A stretch of DNA of 64,000 nucleotides from Paramecium sonneborni. Taxonomy: Eukaryota > Ciliophora > Oligohymenophorea > Peniculida > Parameciidae. A program made the position numbers and the translations under genes. This document shows, in pieces, positions 50,880 through 61,900 of the stretch (position 1 is the first letter of the stretch; each line of letters begins with the position of its first letter). The notes under the pieces are model-generated. The model saw nothing but the letters and a program-made list of their open reading frames with translations, was not told where the DNA came from and did not search any database. The stretch is from the NCBI GenBank assembly GCA_905182985.1, contig CAJJDN010000003.1:440037-504036 (forward strand). The letters run 5' to 3'.

Positions 50880-52336
50880 TCATTCTTATTACTATTGCAA
50901 TTCAGCTTCCCTTCTTTCCTATTCTCTTCTTCTTTCATCATCACTATCTGGTTCTAATTCATCTGGTTATTCTCTTGGATTAGGTTCAGGATATTCATCT
51001 ATATCTTCAGGATCATCTTAAACGTCTTTAGGAGACAATGGATTAAAAGAGTTCTATTGATTTTTCAATCCATATCCAAAATATACACTTATGTATTCAT
51101 TTTACTTTAATATTATTGATTATATTAATACGTTGCTCACAGTTAATGCACCAGGCCATAAATAATTTCTTAATAAAACTACTTAATAGCTCATTGCTTA
51201 TTCTTCTTAATTTGTATATTACTAACTTTCTCCAAATACCTTAATCAACCAATTTCCTTCATTCTATTCAAATGCTACACATAGTGATCAAACTTTTACG
51301 TTTATCGTCTTTTATAGATTTCAATCTTTCTTATTCAGGATCTTACTCTTTCATCAAATTCAATTCCTCTTCCTTTAAAGATGGATCTTCATAAAATGTT
51401 ATTCTTCCTTATTTTAAAATATATGCTGGCAAATGAACCCAAGCATCCATTGTTATTAATTCAGCTGATTCAGGCATCTTAAATTCATCTTCAAAGCCTA
51501 TTGTTTTTGTTTCATCCTCATATTTATACAACCCTCTTGGAGCCAATAAATTAGCATGTGTTATTCTTAATATTTGAGCTTTTAATAAATGCTTCTCCTT
51601 TCCTTCAAAATATGGATATTAAATTATTTCTTTATTTAAGTTTCCACTAAATAAGTAAGTTATATAACGACTAGCTTCCATTTACTTCCTGGTTATTTAT
51701 GGTAATAAAGCCCAATCTTCAAGTACTAATTTATATATTTATAGGTCTTACAATCTTAAGTTACATAATGTACATATTCATTAAGTTTCTCATCACAATC
51801 AGCAGGTTAAGGTTCTTTTATTTATTTATCCATTGTAACTTCTATTACAAAATAGTCTTTATTTTGTGCTAATATCTTTCCCCAAAAACGTACACTTTAA
51901 ATATTTGAATCTCTTTAAGCAATTTGTTTTAGACATTACTAAATTACATATGCATCATCATCATTTACTCCATAACCAACTATGTTTAATAAGTTATTCA
52001 ATTTTAAAAAATTCTAAATATTGGCATTAACTGATTTGATTTTCTATTGAATAAGTTACATTAATTTATCACAATATTCTTACCATGGAAAAACTTTATC
52101 TTGTAAATTATTAACTTCATCAGCTGATTTTAGTGGTATATGATAAAATCTGTTCTCTTTAATAAAATTACTCAAATCTTCAAAATCTGCTAAATCTAAT
52201 TAAATTAATAGAAGAATATACTTTGAGCTTTATAATATTTATTCTCTTGCATCTGATAATACAATTCACAAAAATGATTGTAGAGAGTTTTGTTTTTGTA
52301 AATGGAATTGAATATTTATTATAATTGTTGTTCCAT
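50880..52336 (-). CDS. RSPH4A: Radial spoke head protein 4/6 (RSP4/6)
   Basis: Component of the radial-spoke head in motile cilia, which transmits signals from the central pair to dynein. Introns of 26, 26 and 25 nt are removed to give 459 residues. Family landmarks are ANIQNFLKLNNLLNIVGYGVN, VRFWGKILAQNKDYFVIEV, ITRKQMEASRYITYLFSGNL, ILRITHANLLAPRGLYKYED, WVHLPAYILKQGRITFYED and LWPGALTVSN. The last is the conserved NLWPGAxxVS site. The C-terminus is acidic (DDPEDIDEYPEPNP), as in other RSP4/6. Ciliates often have several RSP4/6 paralogues, so the exact paralogue is unknown. Confidence 0.95.
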
Positions 52337-52380
52337 TATCCCAATCTGAATAATAATAATTAAATTTAAATATTATAAAT
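52337..52380. promoter_or_regulatory. 44-bp divergent spacer (bidirectional promoter)
   Basis: Only 44 bp separate the ATG of RSP4/6 (minus) from the ATG of the proteasome gene (plus). Both promoters and both 5-prime leaders must fit in or overlap this AT-only stretch. No TATA-like or other motif can be singled out with confidence. Confidence 0.6.
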
Positions 52381-53308
52381 ATGTAATACTTAGACAATTA
52401 TCTCTAATTCAAAGGTGGTTACGATTACACGAATGTAAAAAGGTAATAGATGATCTTATTGGTTAAGAAATGAATTAATGAAAGCATAAGGATTTAAAGA
52501 AATGCCTTTTACAAAAACAGGAACAACAATCGTAGGTGTTTTATTTGATGGTGGAGTTGTGATGGCTGCAGATACAAGAGCAACAGCAGGAGCAACAGTG
52601 GCTGATAAGAATTGTGAGAAATTACATGTTCTAGCCCCAAACATTTGGGCTGCTGGGGCTGGTACAGCTGCTGATTTACATCATTAATGTGCGCATTTTA
52701 ATGCCAAACTCAAACTCTAAAGACTTAATTTAAATAGATAAAGTAGAGTGAATGAAGTCATTACTAAACTTACTTCTAAACTTTTTCCATATAGAGGACA
52801 TATTGGAGTTGCTCTAATTATTGGAGGAATAGATTCGAATGGACCTTAATTAGCTTCAGTTTCTCCTTATGGAAAGTAAATAATAAATATACAATTAGTT
52901 ATGTTTATCATCCTTTTTAATCAATGGGAAGTGGATCTCTTGCTGCTTTGGGCATATTGGAAGCTAAGTTTTAGGATGGACTTACTAAACAATAAGCTAT
53001 TGATCTTGCTATTGAAGCTATCGAAGCTGGTATTTTCCATGATATGGGGTAATTCATGCATCTAATAGTTTTATAGATCTGGAAGTAATGTTGATGTTGT
53101 TGCCATTACTAAAGATGGTGCTGATTACAAAAGAAATATTAGATCATATAATGCTAAATCATACTAAAAATAAATTCCTTATCATTTTCCTGTCAATAAT
53201 ACACGTATTATATAATATATTTTTATAGCGGCTTTGAAAAAATATTAGTTTGATATTGAAAAATAAGAATTAACTGAAGTTGGCTAAGAAATGGAAATTA
53301 TAGAATGA
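52381..53308 (+). CDS. PSMB7: Proteasome subunit beta2 (trypsin-like, PSMB7/PUP1)
   Basis: Catalytic subunit of the 20S proteasome. Four introns of 25, 23, 28 and 24 nt give 275 residues. A 37-residue propeptide (with [15 protein letters not shown], the usual family feature) precedes the mature N-terminal TGTTIVGV, whose Thr is the nucleophile. Asp17 in AADTRAT, Lys33 in [10 protein letters not shown], and GAGTAAD are present. [33 protein letters not shown] and [14 protein letters not shown] complete the fold. The C-terminal arm TPALKKYQFDIEKQELTEV matches the beta2 extension that wraps beta3. The first ATG that includes the propeptide lies 5-prime of intron 1. An internal ATG at 52502 would cut the propeptide, so the upstream start was chosen. 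Confidence 0.97.
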
Positions 53309-53338
53309 TATAAAAATATTATGTTTAATTATGTGCAT

Positions 53339-53444
53339 TCATAAATCCAATAAATTCATTTCCTTAGATTTTACATCCTTTTATTATTATGGTTATGATT
53401 AGATAGTAAATGTTTATGCCTACATATTATATTATTAAAAAGGC

Positions 53445-53506
<62 letters not shown>

Positions 53507-54307
53507 TTATTATTATTATTGTTATCCAAATCCAAATTATTATTAAGTGGGTACTTATTAGAAAGCATTCTACTATTATTATTATTATGCAATTGGTTGA
53601 TTCCAAGAGTTGAAATCAAAATTACCCCAACTATTTTAAACAGATTAAGTCTATTATTATTGTTATTATTGAATTGGCTATGAAAATTAACCAAAATCAC
53701 CTGAATCAGGAGGAGGTGCAAATTTAAATTCGGATAAATTGGTTGATCCTTTCTGCTAAGTTTATTTCTTTTATTAATTTCCTTCTCCAAAAGATATTTA
53801 TAATTTTTATCCTTATTTCAAACTAAAATCTTATTAAGGTTGAAATTCATTTTTAAATTTCTCTGGATTTCTTTCCATTTCTCTATCTGAAATGAATTTT
53901 AAAATCTTTTCATTGAAATCAAAAGCATCATTCCTATCTCTAAAAACACATCCAACCCATTGATGACCTCCTGTTGGTGTTACTAATCTAATTGCATATC
54001 CTCTAAATTAATTATTCATTTTCTCTACCTTTAACTATCAACTGTTTTCTCTATTGCTTAGTATGGATTATCTGGAAAATTTACAAAGGTCTAAACTGCT
54101 GAAGTATTTTTGTCAATAAAATATAAAGTCAATTGACCACCTTTTTCTGTTAATTTGATTCCCCCTTTTAATTATGATCTTTATCTTACCTTCCCAAAAC
54201 ATTTCTTTCCAGTCATCTAAATAATAACCTTTGCTACTGCTAACTGGTGGAATTTTAAACAAACAAACCTATTATTGTTTCACCAAAAGCACGTATTCAA
54301 TCGACAT
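53339..54307 (-). CDS. NECAP: NECAP-type adaptin-ear-binding protein
   Basis: Endocytic accessory protein that binds AP2 and clathrin. Introns of 25 and 26 nt are removed, giving 305 residues. The N-terminal PHear domain reads IEYVLLVKQQQVCLFKIPP, SSSKGYYLDDWKEMFWEG, KLTEKGGQLTLYFID, RGYAIRLVTPTGGHQWVG and FRDRNDAFDFNEKIL, all matching the family in order. The C-terminal half is Gln-rich (17 and 9 consecutive glutamines around one lysine) with APPPDSGDFGQF and SWGNFDFNSW, WxxF-type adaptin-binding motifs. It ends NLLDL, a clathrin box. Together with the F-BAR protein and sorting nexin, this makes three membrane-traffic genes within 10 kb. The stop codon is 30 bp from that of the convergent proteasome gene. 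Confidence 0.95.
53444..53524 (-). repeat. TAA-type polyglutamine microsatellite in NECAP
   Basis: On the coding (minus) strand this holds nine Gln codons, one AAA (Lys) and 17 Gln codons, almost all TAA. It is the second long TAA-encoded glutamine tract in the window. Length is likely to vary between strains. Confidence 0.9.
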
Positions 54308-54795
54308 TTTAATTTATTAAAAGATAAATTAAAGACCATTTTTAAAATATAAATACTTGTCTCAAAAACACATAAATAAATATTCAAAATCATATATTTA
54401 TTCAACCGAAAAAAATTTGTTTATGAATTATATAAAAAATCAACACTTATTAATATTATTAATAATATTGTTTAAAATTAAGAATTTTTATTCCCATATT
54501 TATTACTGCTTATGAATATAATATAATCGGCTTTTTGATTCTAATAAAATTTAGACACTAATTAATACATTAATAAAATAAATTAAAAGTTATACACAGC
54601 TAATCTAAATCTCAGCATTTAGATTATGAGAATATTTTCAGTTTATGTATTTTTAGTATTATATGTAATTGTAATTCTATTAACTATTTCATAAAATTTA
54701 ACTAGGTTATAAAACTGTTATGACATTCTTTAAAAATAAGTTTTTTATTAATTAAATGGATTTCGAATAATTATTTTCATTATTTATTTATTTTT
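54308..54795. other. Divergent intergenic region
   Basis: 488 bp between the starts of NECAP (minus) and the E2 gene (plus). AT-rich, no motif recognised. Confidence 0.5.
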
Positions 54796-55520
54796 ATGTA
54801 AAAAACCTAAACAAATAGATTGAATAAAGAATTGCAGGATTTTAATGAAAGATAAAAAAAAGTAATATTTAACAATCATATATCTAAGGGAGAAGATTCT
54901 GGAATTTCAATTTTGCTAATTGATAATAATATCACTCATTGGAAGGGTTTTATAAATGGACCATCTGATACCCCTTATGCTAATGGTTACTTTCAAGTAG
55001 ACATTGTGATTCCTCCTGAATATCCATATAAACCTCCAAAAATGAAGTTTGACACACGTATATGGCATCCTAATATCTCTTCGTAATTTTAATCACTAAA
55101 TCTAGTTAAACAGGAGCTATTTGTTTGGATATATTAAAAGATGAGTGGTCACCTGCACTTTCAATTCGTACAGCTTTACTGTCCTTATAGGCATTATTGT
55201 GTGATCCATAACCAGGTAATGAATTTTCTAAAACTTTAATTAGATTCTCCTTAGGATGCTGTTGTAGCCAATCAATATAAAACCTAAAAAGATTTATTTG
55301 TCAAAACAGCAAAGTATAAATATCAATAATATAATAAAGAGAGTGGACATAAAATTATGCTTCAAAAAATAAGTAAGAGGAGAAAGTTTAAAATTTAGTC
55401 AATTTAGGTTTTGAAGTAGGCGTAGTTAGGGTAATTAATTTTAATTAATTGATTTAGGAAGCTCTCCTCAGATTTGGATATGATGAAGAATAAGCAGCAA
55501 ACTTTCTTTTGGGAGGTTGA
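54796..55520 (+). CDS. UBE2K: Ubiquitin-conjugating enzyme with UBA domain (UBE2K/UBC1 type)
   Basis: E2 enzyme that carries ubiquitin on a cysteine, mainly for K48-linked chains. Introns of 23, 28, 26 and 27 nt are removed, giving 206 residues, near the human UBE2K length. The UBC fold shows HWKGFINGPSDTPYANGYF, PPEYPYKPPKMKFDTRIWHPN (HPN motif), then the active-site TGAICLDILKDEWSPALS (Cys in ICLD) and LLSLQALLCDPQP. DAVVANQYKTQKDLFVK closes the fold. The C-terminal UBA domain reads KIVNLGFEVGVVREALL then RFGYDEEQAANFLLGG. The NLGFE and FLLGG ends are typical. Intron 4 sits inside the UBA domain and is a 3n intron lacking TGA. Confidence 0.96.
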
Positions 55521-55926
55521 TTAATGTTTAATACAAATAATAAATATTAAGTTTTTTTATAATTCAGTCTTAAATAAACAAGAAGCATCTTAAAATATAG
55601 AAGTAAATTTATAAAGGACTTAATGTAAATATTTTTATAAAAATGCCAAAATTTGAAATTGTTGTTTAATTCTTTACTTTAATTAACTAAATAATTAATG
55701 TAATTAGATAGTGAAGCTATCTTCTATTTTTAAATTTCTTCAATAAAAATAATTGAATTTATTTTCTTAAATTATTAATTATAAAAGTAATCTTACTATA
55801 ATTAAAATATTTAAAAATTAGAGCATTGATTATGTTCCTAAGAATAATAAAAATAGAATAGCTAAGATTTTAAAAAATAACTATATGTAATAGTAATATA
55901 TTTTATAATTAAAATTACATAAAATA
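55521..55926. other. Intergenic, nothing recognised
   Basis: 406 bp between the E2 gene and the giant surface-protein gene. AT-rich with no motif recognised. Confidence 0.5.
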
Positions 55927-58900
55927 ATGATTTTGTCTCTAATCAAGCATTTAATACTCTTGAAGTAAGGTTTCAATTAATGATAGGTTAATCTCTGCAT
56001 ATTGCACATTTTATGATAATGATAAATATTGGTATTAAGTATTGGAATGGGAAGTAGATTGGATAGCTATCGACATTTCAATGTTTTCATTTGTAGAAAA
56101 ATTTGGAATGGGGTTTTGGTTTAATTATATGCCAAATTCTGAATCTTTTAGTAAGAATTAAAATTCAATATCTAGCACCTTAAACATTAGTTAATAACTA
56201 ATTAAATTTTTTATTATATATTGTCGAGAATGCTTCAGCTACTGATTACTCAATTATATTTTATTTAGAAATAAATGGTGACTTAGAAACAATTAAATTA
56301 AAAGGCTAGATTTAATAGGAATCATAATCTTAAAATATCGAATATCAATTTGATACTTAGAATTTTGAGGGTGAATGGCATCTATTATATTATTATGTTG
56401 ATACAACAACTTAATAAATAAAAATTTATGTTTTAAATTATAGGACAAAAGATTTATTTTCTTAATAAATAAGTGGATTAATTAACTATGGAAATAGAAT
56501 ATTCTAAAGAAATTTTGGTGTCTTTTAGATTTCGTAAGGATCTGAAATAGTTAAATTAAAATATTTTACGGGAAACTTAGGAATTGTTTTTGTTACCTTT
56601 TTTCAGAATATATTTGATAATTTTGATTAATTTTATTTAGAATGTCCAATTTACTATTCTTGCACTTCACAGATAACTAATCTAGTGAAATATAATTAAG
56701 AATTAAAAAAGAATCAAATTATTTAAAAGTCAGTAGCAAATTCAATAAAAAAATCAGGATATGTAATATAAGGATGGGTAAAATTAAATAAAATTGAATC
56801 AATTTAATAATTAGATACAGTACTGTTAAGAGTAACAACTCGTTTATAATATTTTAATGATAAACTATATGGAGATAGATTGTTATATATAGTATATCAC
56901 TAAAACATAATTTAAGATGAGAATGGTTTAACAATATCGACAAATAGTTATAGTTTTCCAATAGTAGAAGAATCATATAAGAGTGATGTATTAGATAAGA
57001 TTACTATTATGGGAAAGTAATATAGTGAAGCAATAATATCGTGGCATTATATTTAATATGAAATTGGAACATTAAATAATGATGGTTAGCCATTATTTAC
57101 AGTGTTTTTTGCATTTTTAAATTTGAAACAATAATGGAAATGGAGTAAAGAAATTCATCATTTTACAAATAGTAGATTTTACATTTTGATTGGAGGTGAT
57201 GATTTTGTTTCTAATTTATTTTCTGGATTTTTAAGTGATTGGAGTTTCTCATTATATTGTGATTAAAGAGATGTTTAATTTAAAATAAAATGTCACTATT
57301 CTTGTAGAACTTGTAATGGTATATTGTCTTCGAGTTGTTTAAGTTGTAATAATGATAGTCATAGATTATATTCAAAAGAATAATAGAGATGTTAATGTGC
57401 TTATGGCTACATAGAAGAAATAAATGAAGAAGATTGTTTAAGTAATTTAATCTAATAAATTAAGCATTGGAAGATTATATGGGAAACTTAGTAGTAGATG
57501 AATATGAAAGAANTAGGAATCATAATCTTAAAATATCGAATATCAATTTGATACTTAGAATTTTGAGGGTGAATGGCATCTATTATATTATTATGTTGAT
57601 ACAACAACTTAATAAATAAAAATTTATGTTTTAAATTATAGGACAAAAGATTTATTTTCTTAATAAATAAGTGGATTAATTAACTATGGAAATAGAATAT
57701 TCTAAAGAAATTTTGGTGTCTTTTAGATTTCGTAAGGATCTGAAATAGTTAAATTAAAATATTTTACGGGAAACTTAGGAATTGTTTTTGTTACCTTTTT
57801 TCAGAATATATTTGATAATTTTGATTAATTTTATTTAGAATGTCCAATTTACTATTCTTGCACTTCACAGATAACTAATCTAGTGAAATATAATTAAGAA
57901 TTAAAAAAGAATCAAATTATTTAAAAGTCAGTAGCAAATTCAATAAAAAAATCAGGATATGTAATATAAGGATGGGTAAAATTAAATAAAATTGAATCAA
58001 TTTAATAATTAGATACAGTACTGTTAAGAGTAACAACTCGTTTATAATATTTTAATGATAAACTATATGGAGATAGATTGTTATATATAGTATATCACTA
58101 AAACATAATTTAAGATGAGAATGGTTTAACAATATCGACAAATAGTTATAGTTTTCCAATAGTAGAAGAATCATATAAGAGTGATGTATTAGATAAGATT
58201 ACTATTATGGGAAAGTAATATAGTGAAGCAATAATATCGTGGCATTATATTTAATATGAAATTGGAACATTAAATAATGATGGTTAGCCATTATTTACAG
58301 TGTTTTTTGCATTTTTAAATTTGAAACAATAATGGAAATGGAGTAAAGAAATTCATCATTTTACAAATAGTAGATTTTACATTTTGATTGGAGGTGATGA
58401 TTTTGTTTCTAATTTATTTTCTGGATTTTTAAGTGATTGGAGTTTCTCATTATATTGTGATTAAAGAGATGTTTAATTTAAAATAAAATGTCACTATTCT
58501 TGTAGAACTTGTAATGGTATATTGTCTTCGAGTTGTTTAAGTTGTAATAATGATAGTCATAGATTATATTCAAAAGAATAATAGAGATGTTAATGTGCTT
58601 ATGGCTACATAGAAGAAATAAATGAAGAAGATTGTTTAAGTAATTTAATCTAATAAATTAAGCATTGGAAGATTATATGGGAAACTTAGTAGTAGATGAA
58701 TATGAAAGAAAATGTGATAAACCTGGATATTTTACATGTAGTGAAGATTATATAATGTGTGATTATGGATATTTTTAAATAGGCAATGAATGTCTAAAAT
58801 GTCCAAGATTTAATATAGAATAATTAGATGAATCTATTGAATGTGGTGATTGTCTAATTAATCCTGAATAATTTTCAACTAAATTATTATGTACTTATGA

Positions 58901-61900
58901 TTTTAAAGTTAATGATTGGCAAAAAAAATTTGCTTATTAAGAGATAAGTAGAGAAGCTCAATTTTAAGAATCTTTTACAATAGTTTTTGATGAGTTAGGC
59001 AAAAGATAACTTAAATTAATAGAAGGATAATTTGAGTATGGTTGTAAATATGGATTTTACAAAGATTTTGATGGAATATGTAAAAAGTGTTTAGAAGGAT
59101 GTTTAGCTTGTGTGATGGGTTCTACTTGTCATTATTGTTACATCGGTTATACATTGAGATAAGATGGAAATTGTTAGAAATGCTAAAAATGTCATAATTG
59201 CATATTAGAAAATAATCAAGAAATATGTTAATTTCAAGAGGATTGTTTGAGTAATTAATATTGGTTAAATAACTAATGTTATGATTGTGGCTAATATTGT
59301 TCAAAATGTATTTATTAACAATGTCTTTATTGTATAAATAATTAGTAATACTTTATCACTTTTGATAAAGAAAATTGTGCTATTTGTAATATCAAGAATT
59401 GTAAATATTGTTTCTAATATTATGAAGTAGCTGATAAAATATATACTACTTTAGATTTTATACCTTTCTTAGAAAATATTCAATCTTAATTTCTTAAAAT
59501 TGGATGTGCAGAATGTGAAATTAATATGTTTTTTAACTTTCAAACTAATAAATGTGAAGAAAAACCAAAAGATTAAATTTAATGCTCTTTTGGTATTATT
59601 ACTTATAATTCAGGAAAAGCTATCTGTATTAAAAGTTTATATCCTCTTATTGGAATATAATAAACATTATGTAATTCAATATTATATTGTGAATAATGCA
59701 TTGTAAATTATGTAAATACTGATGGCTTTTGTATTAAATGTAGCGATGGGTATTATTCATCTATTACTACAGGATAATGTAAATAATGTCCAACTACTTG
59801 TAAGACATGTTAATAGCAAAACAAAAATTATTAAGATTTTTGGAAATGGGATATTAAAGCATTTTATAAATACTTTGTTAATTCTAAAAATGATCATTAT
59901 TTTGAATAATATGGTTTAAATTACAATACAAACAATTTTGAGATTGTTTGTACTAGTTGCTTTTCTGATAGTTTTTTATATTAAAGTTCATGCTATTAAA
60001 ATTGTGGATCAGATTGTAATAATTGTTAAATAATCACTACTTCTTCTTCTTATTCATCAAAATGTTTTTAATGCAATTCTGCACTTTATAATTAATAAAA
60101 AAGTATTAATAAAATAGACTTAAATATTTGTCAAGAGTGTATTGTATTTTGCAAAGCCTGTCTACCTAGATAATTATCATAAATATAACTATTAAATCCT
60201 TTTATTACTTAAACTAATAAATACACTAATTAATGTTATAGTTTTGATCAAGAAGTCAAATAATCTAATGAAGATATATAATACAATATAAAATATTAGG
60301 ATAAAATTAATTTCCATCCTTTATTCAAAACTCCATATAAATGTCACATATTTGATAAATGCATTAAAACTTTGACTTTCAATTAATTTTTATATTGTGA
60401 TTCAAATTATAGATTTTTAGAATTCGATTAAGAATAAAGATATAATTATAAAAATTAACATGTCACATATTATGAATTTGCTTATTATGGAATCCTAATT
60501 GATGATTATATCTATACTTTTCTAAATGAATAATCAATTATGGAAATTGATTTTTAAAATTTAATTAAGACACATCCAAAATATACTGGTCAATGCATTC
60601 AATGGGAGTTATAACCTATTAGAATTATAAACACATTTCCTTCATAAATATTTACTGCTAAAACTGTTAGATTTAAATTGATTGGAGAATAATTTACTAA
60701 TTTACTAACTTCAGCAATCTTTAGTATAATTAACTTCGATGAAATTCTTTTATAAAATATCGGTCTTTTTGTAAGAGAAACATTAAGTCATTAATAAATA
60801 TCTAAATCTAATATCATATGTTAATTTATAATGATCAACTCATATAATCCTATCACTTTTAAACTAATTGATGCAAAAGTATTTAATTCAAATACTTATA
60901 AATACATTTCCTTATCAATTTAGAGCAATAACTCTCTCAATACATTATTTGAAAATATTACATTTGAAAATTTAAATTTGACTAATTCAAAATTAATAGA
61001 TTTTCAATCTTTATAAAACACAAAAAATCCTCAATTTAATGCAAGAAACTTAATTTTTATCAATTCTAATTTCACTCAATCAAGTTTCTTCTATTTTTAA
61101 TCATTATTATTTAGTTCTGATTAAAAAATATTAATTAGTAATTTTTCTGCATATAATATTACTTTGAGAGCTGGCTCATAATTAATTAATACTTCATTTT
61201 TACTTTAATATCATATAGGAAATATATTGCTTGAAAATATTTATTTAGAAAATATGACCTTAATGAATGCATCTTCAATTTTAAATTTAATGGGTGTTGG
61301 CTCATGTTCAATAATAAATTTAACTTTAAAAAATATTATATTTTTTGATACATCCTCATTTTTATAATCTAACATTATTAATATAGAAAATCTATTGGCT
61401 ATTGATATTTTCATATATTCTGGTTATTTTATCACTAATAAGGGCTTGTCATCAAAAACATCTTAATCATTAAAAAATGCAGAATCTATTAGGATTAAAA
61501 ATGCAACCTTTATTGAAAACTTCTATTATAATTCCTAATGTTTTATTGCTATATTTAAAAATGATCTTTTAAATAATTCAATTTTAATAGAAGATATAAA
61601 ATTAAAAAATAACTAATTTTACAATATATAATAAGGAATTAATTAAATAAAATCTTTAAATAATGATTAAGCATTAATATATTTAGAATGTGATATTTGT
61701 ATTTTGAATAAAGTAGAAATATTCAGAGGTATTGGATATCCAGAAATTTCTATTTTTAAAAGTAAATTTCTCAAACTCTCCAATATAATTATTTAATAAA
61801 ACCCATAATTTATTACAAAGACTCTACACTCATCTTATAAATGCATAGTGAATTTTTTATTTCTTGATTTACATTTTGTTTTTTATATAGGTTCTTTTCG

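Noticed and set aside
50627..50957. Leu-rich minus ORF and Asn-rich plus ORF around a TAA repeat
   Set aside because: Both are out of frame with the Kelch gene tail and the RSP4/6 end, which explain the sequence.
53371..53790. Asn-rich minus frame and Ile-rich plus frame
   Set aside because: Wrong frame and wrong strand of the NECAP polyglutamine region; the NECAP frame carries the domain and the clathrin box.
56316..58710. True biological tandem duplication of a laminin-G-like module
   Set aside because: The copies look exactly identical, the boundary is a single N, and the offset breaks the reading frame, so an assembly artefact is much more likely.
59500..59919. Two short plus-strand ORFs inside the surface-protein gene
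   Set aside because: They are out of frame with the Cys-rich frame, which continues through both with regular CxxC spacing.
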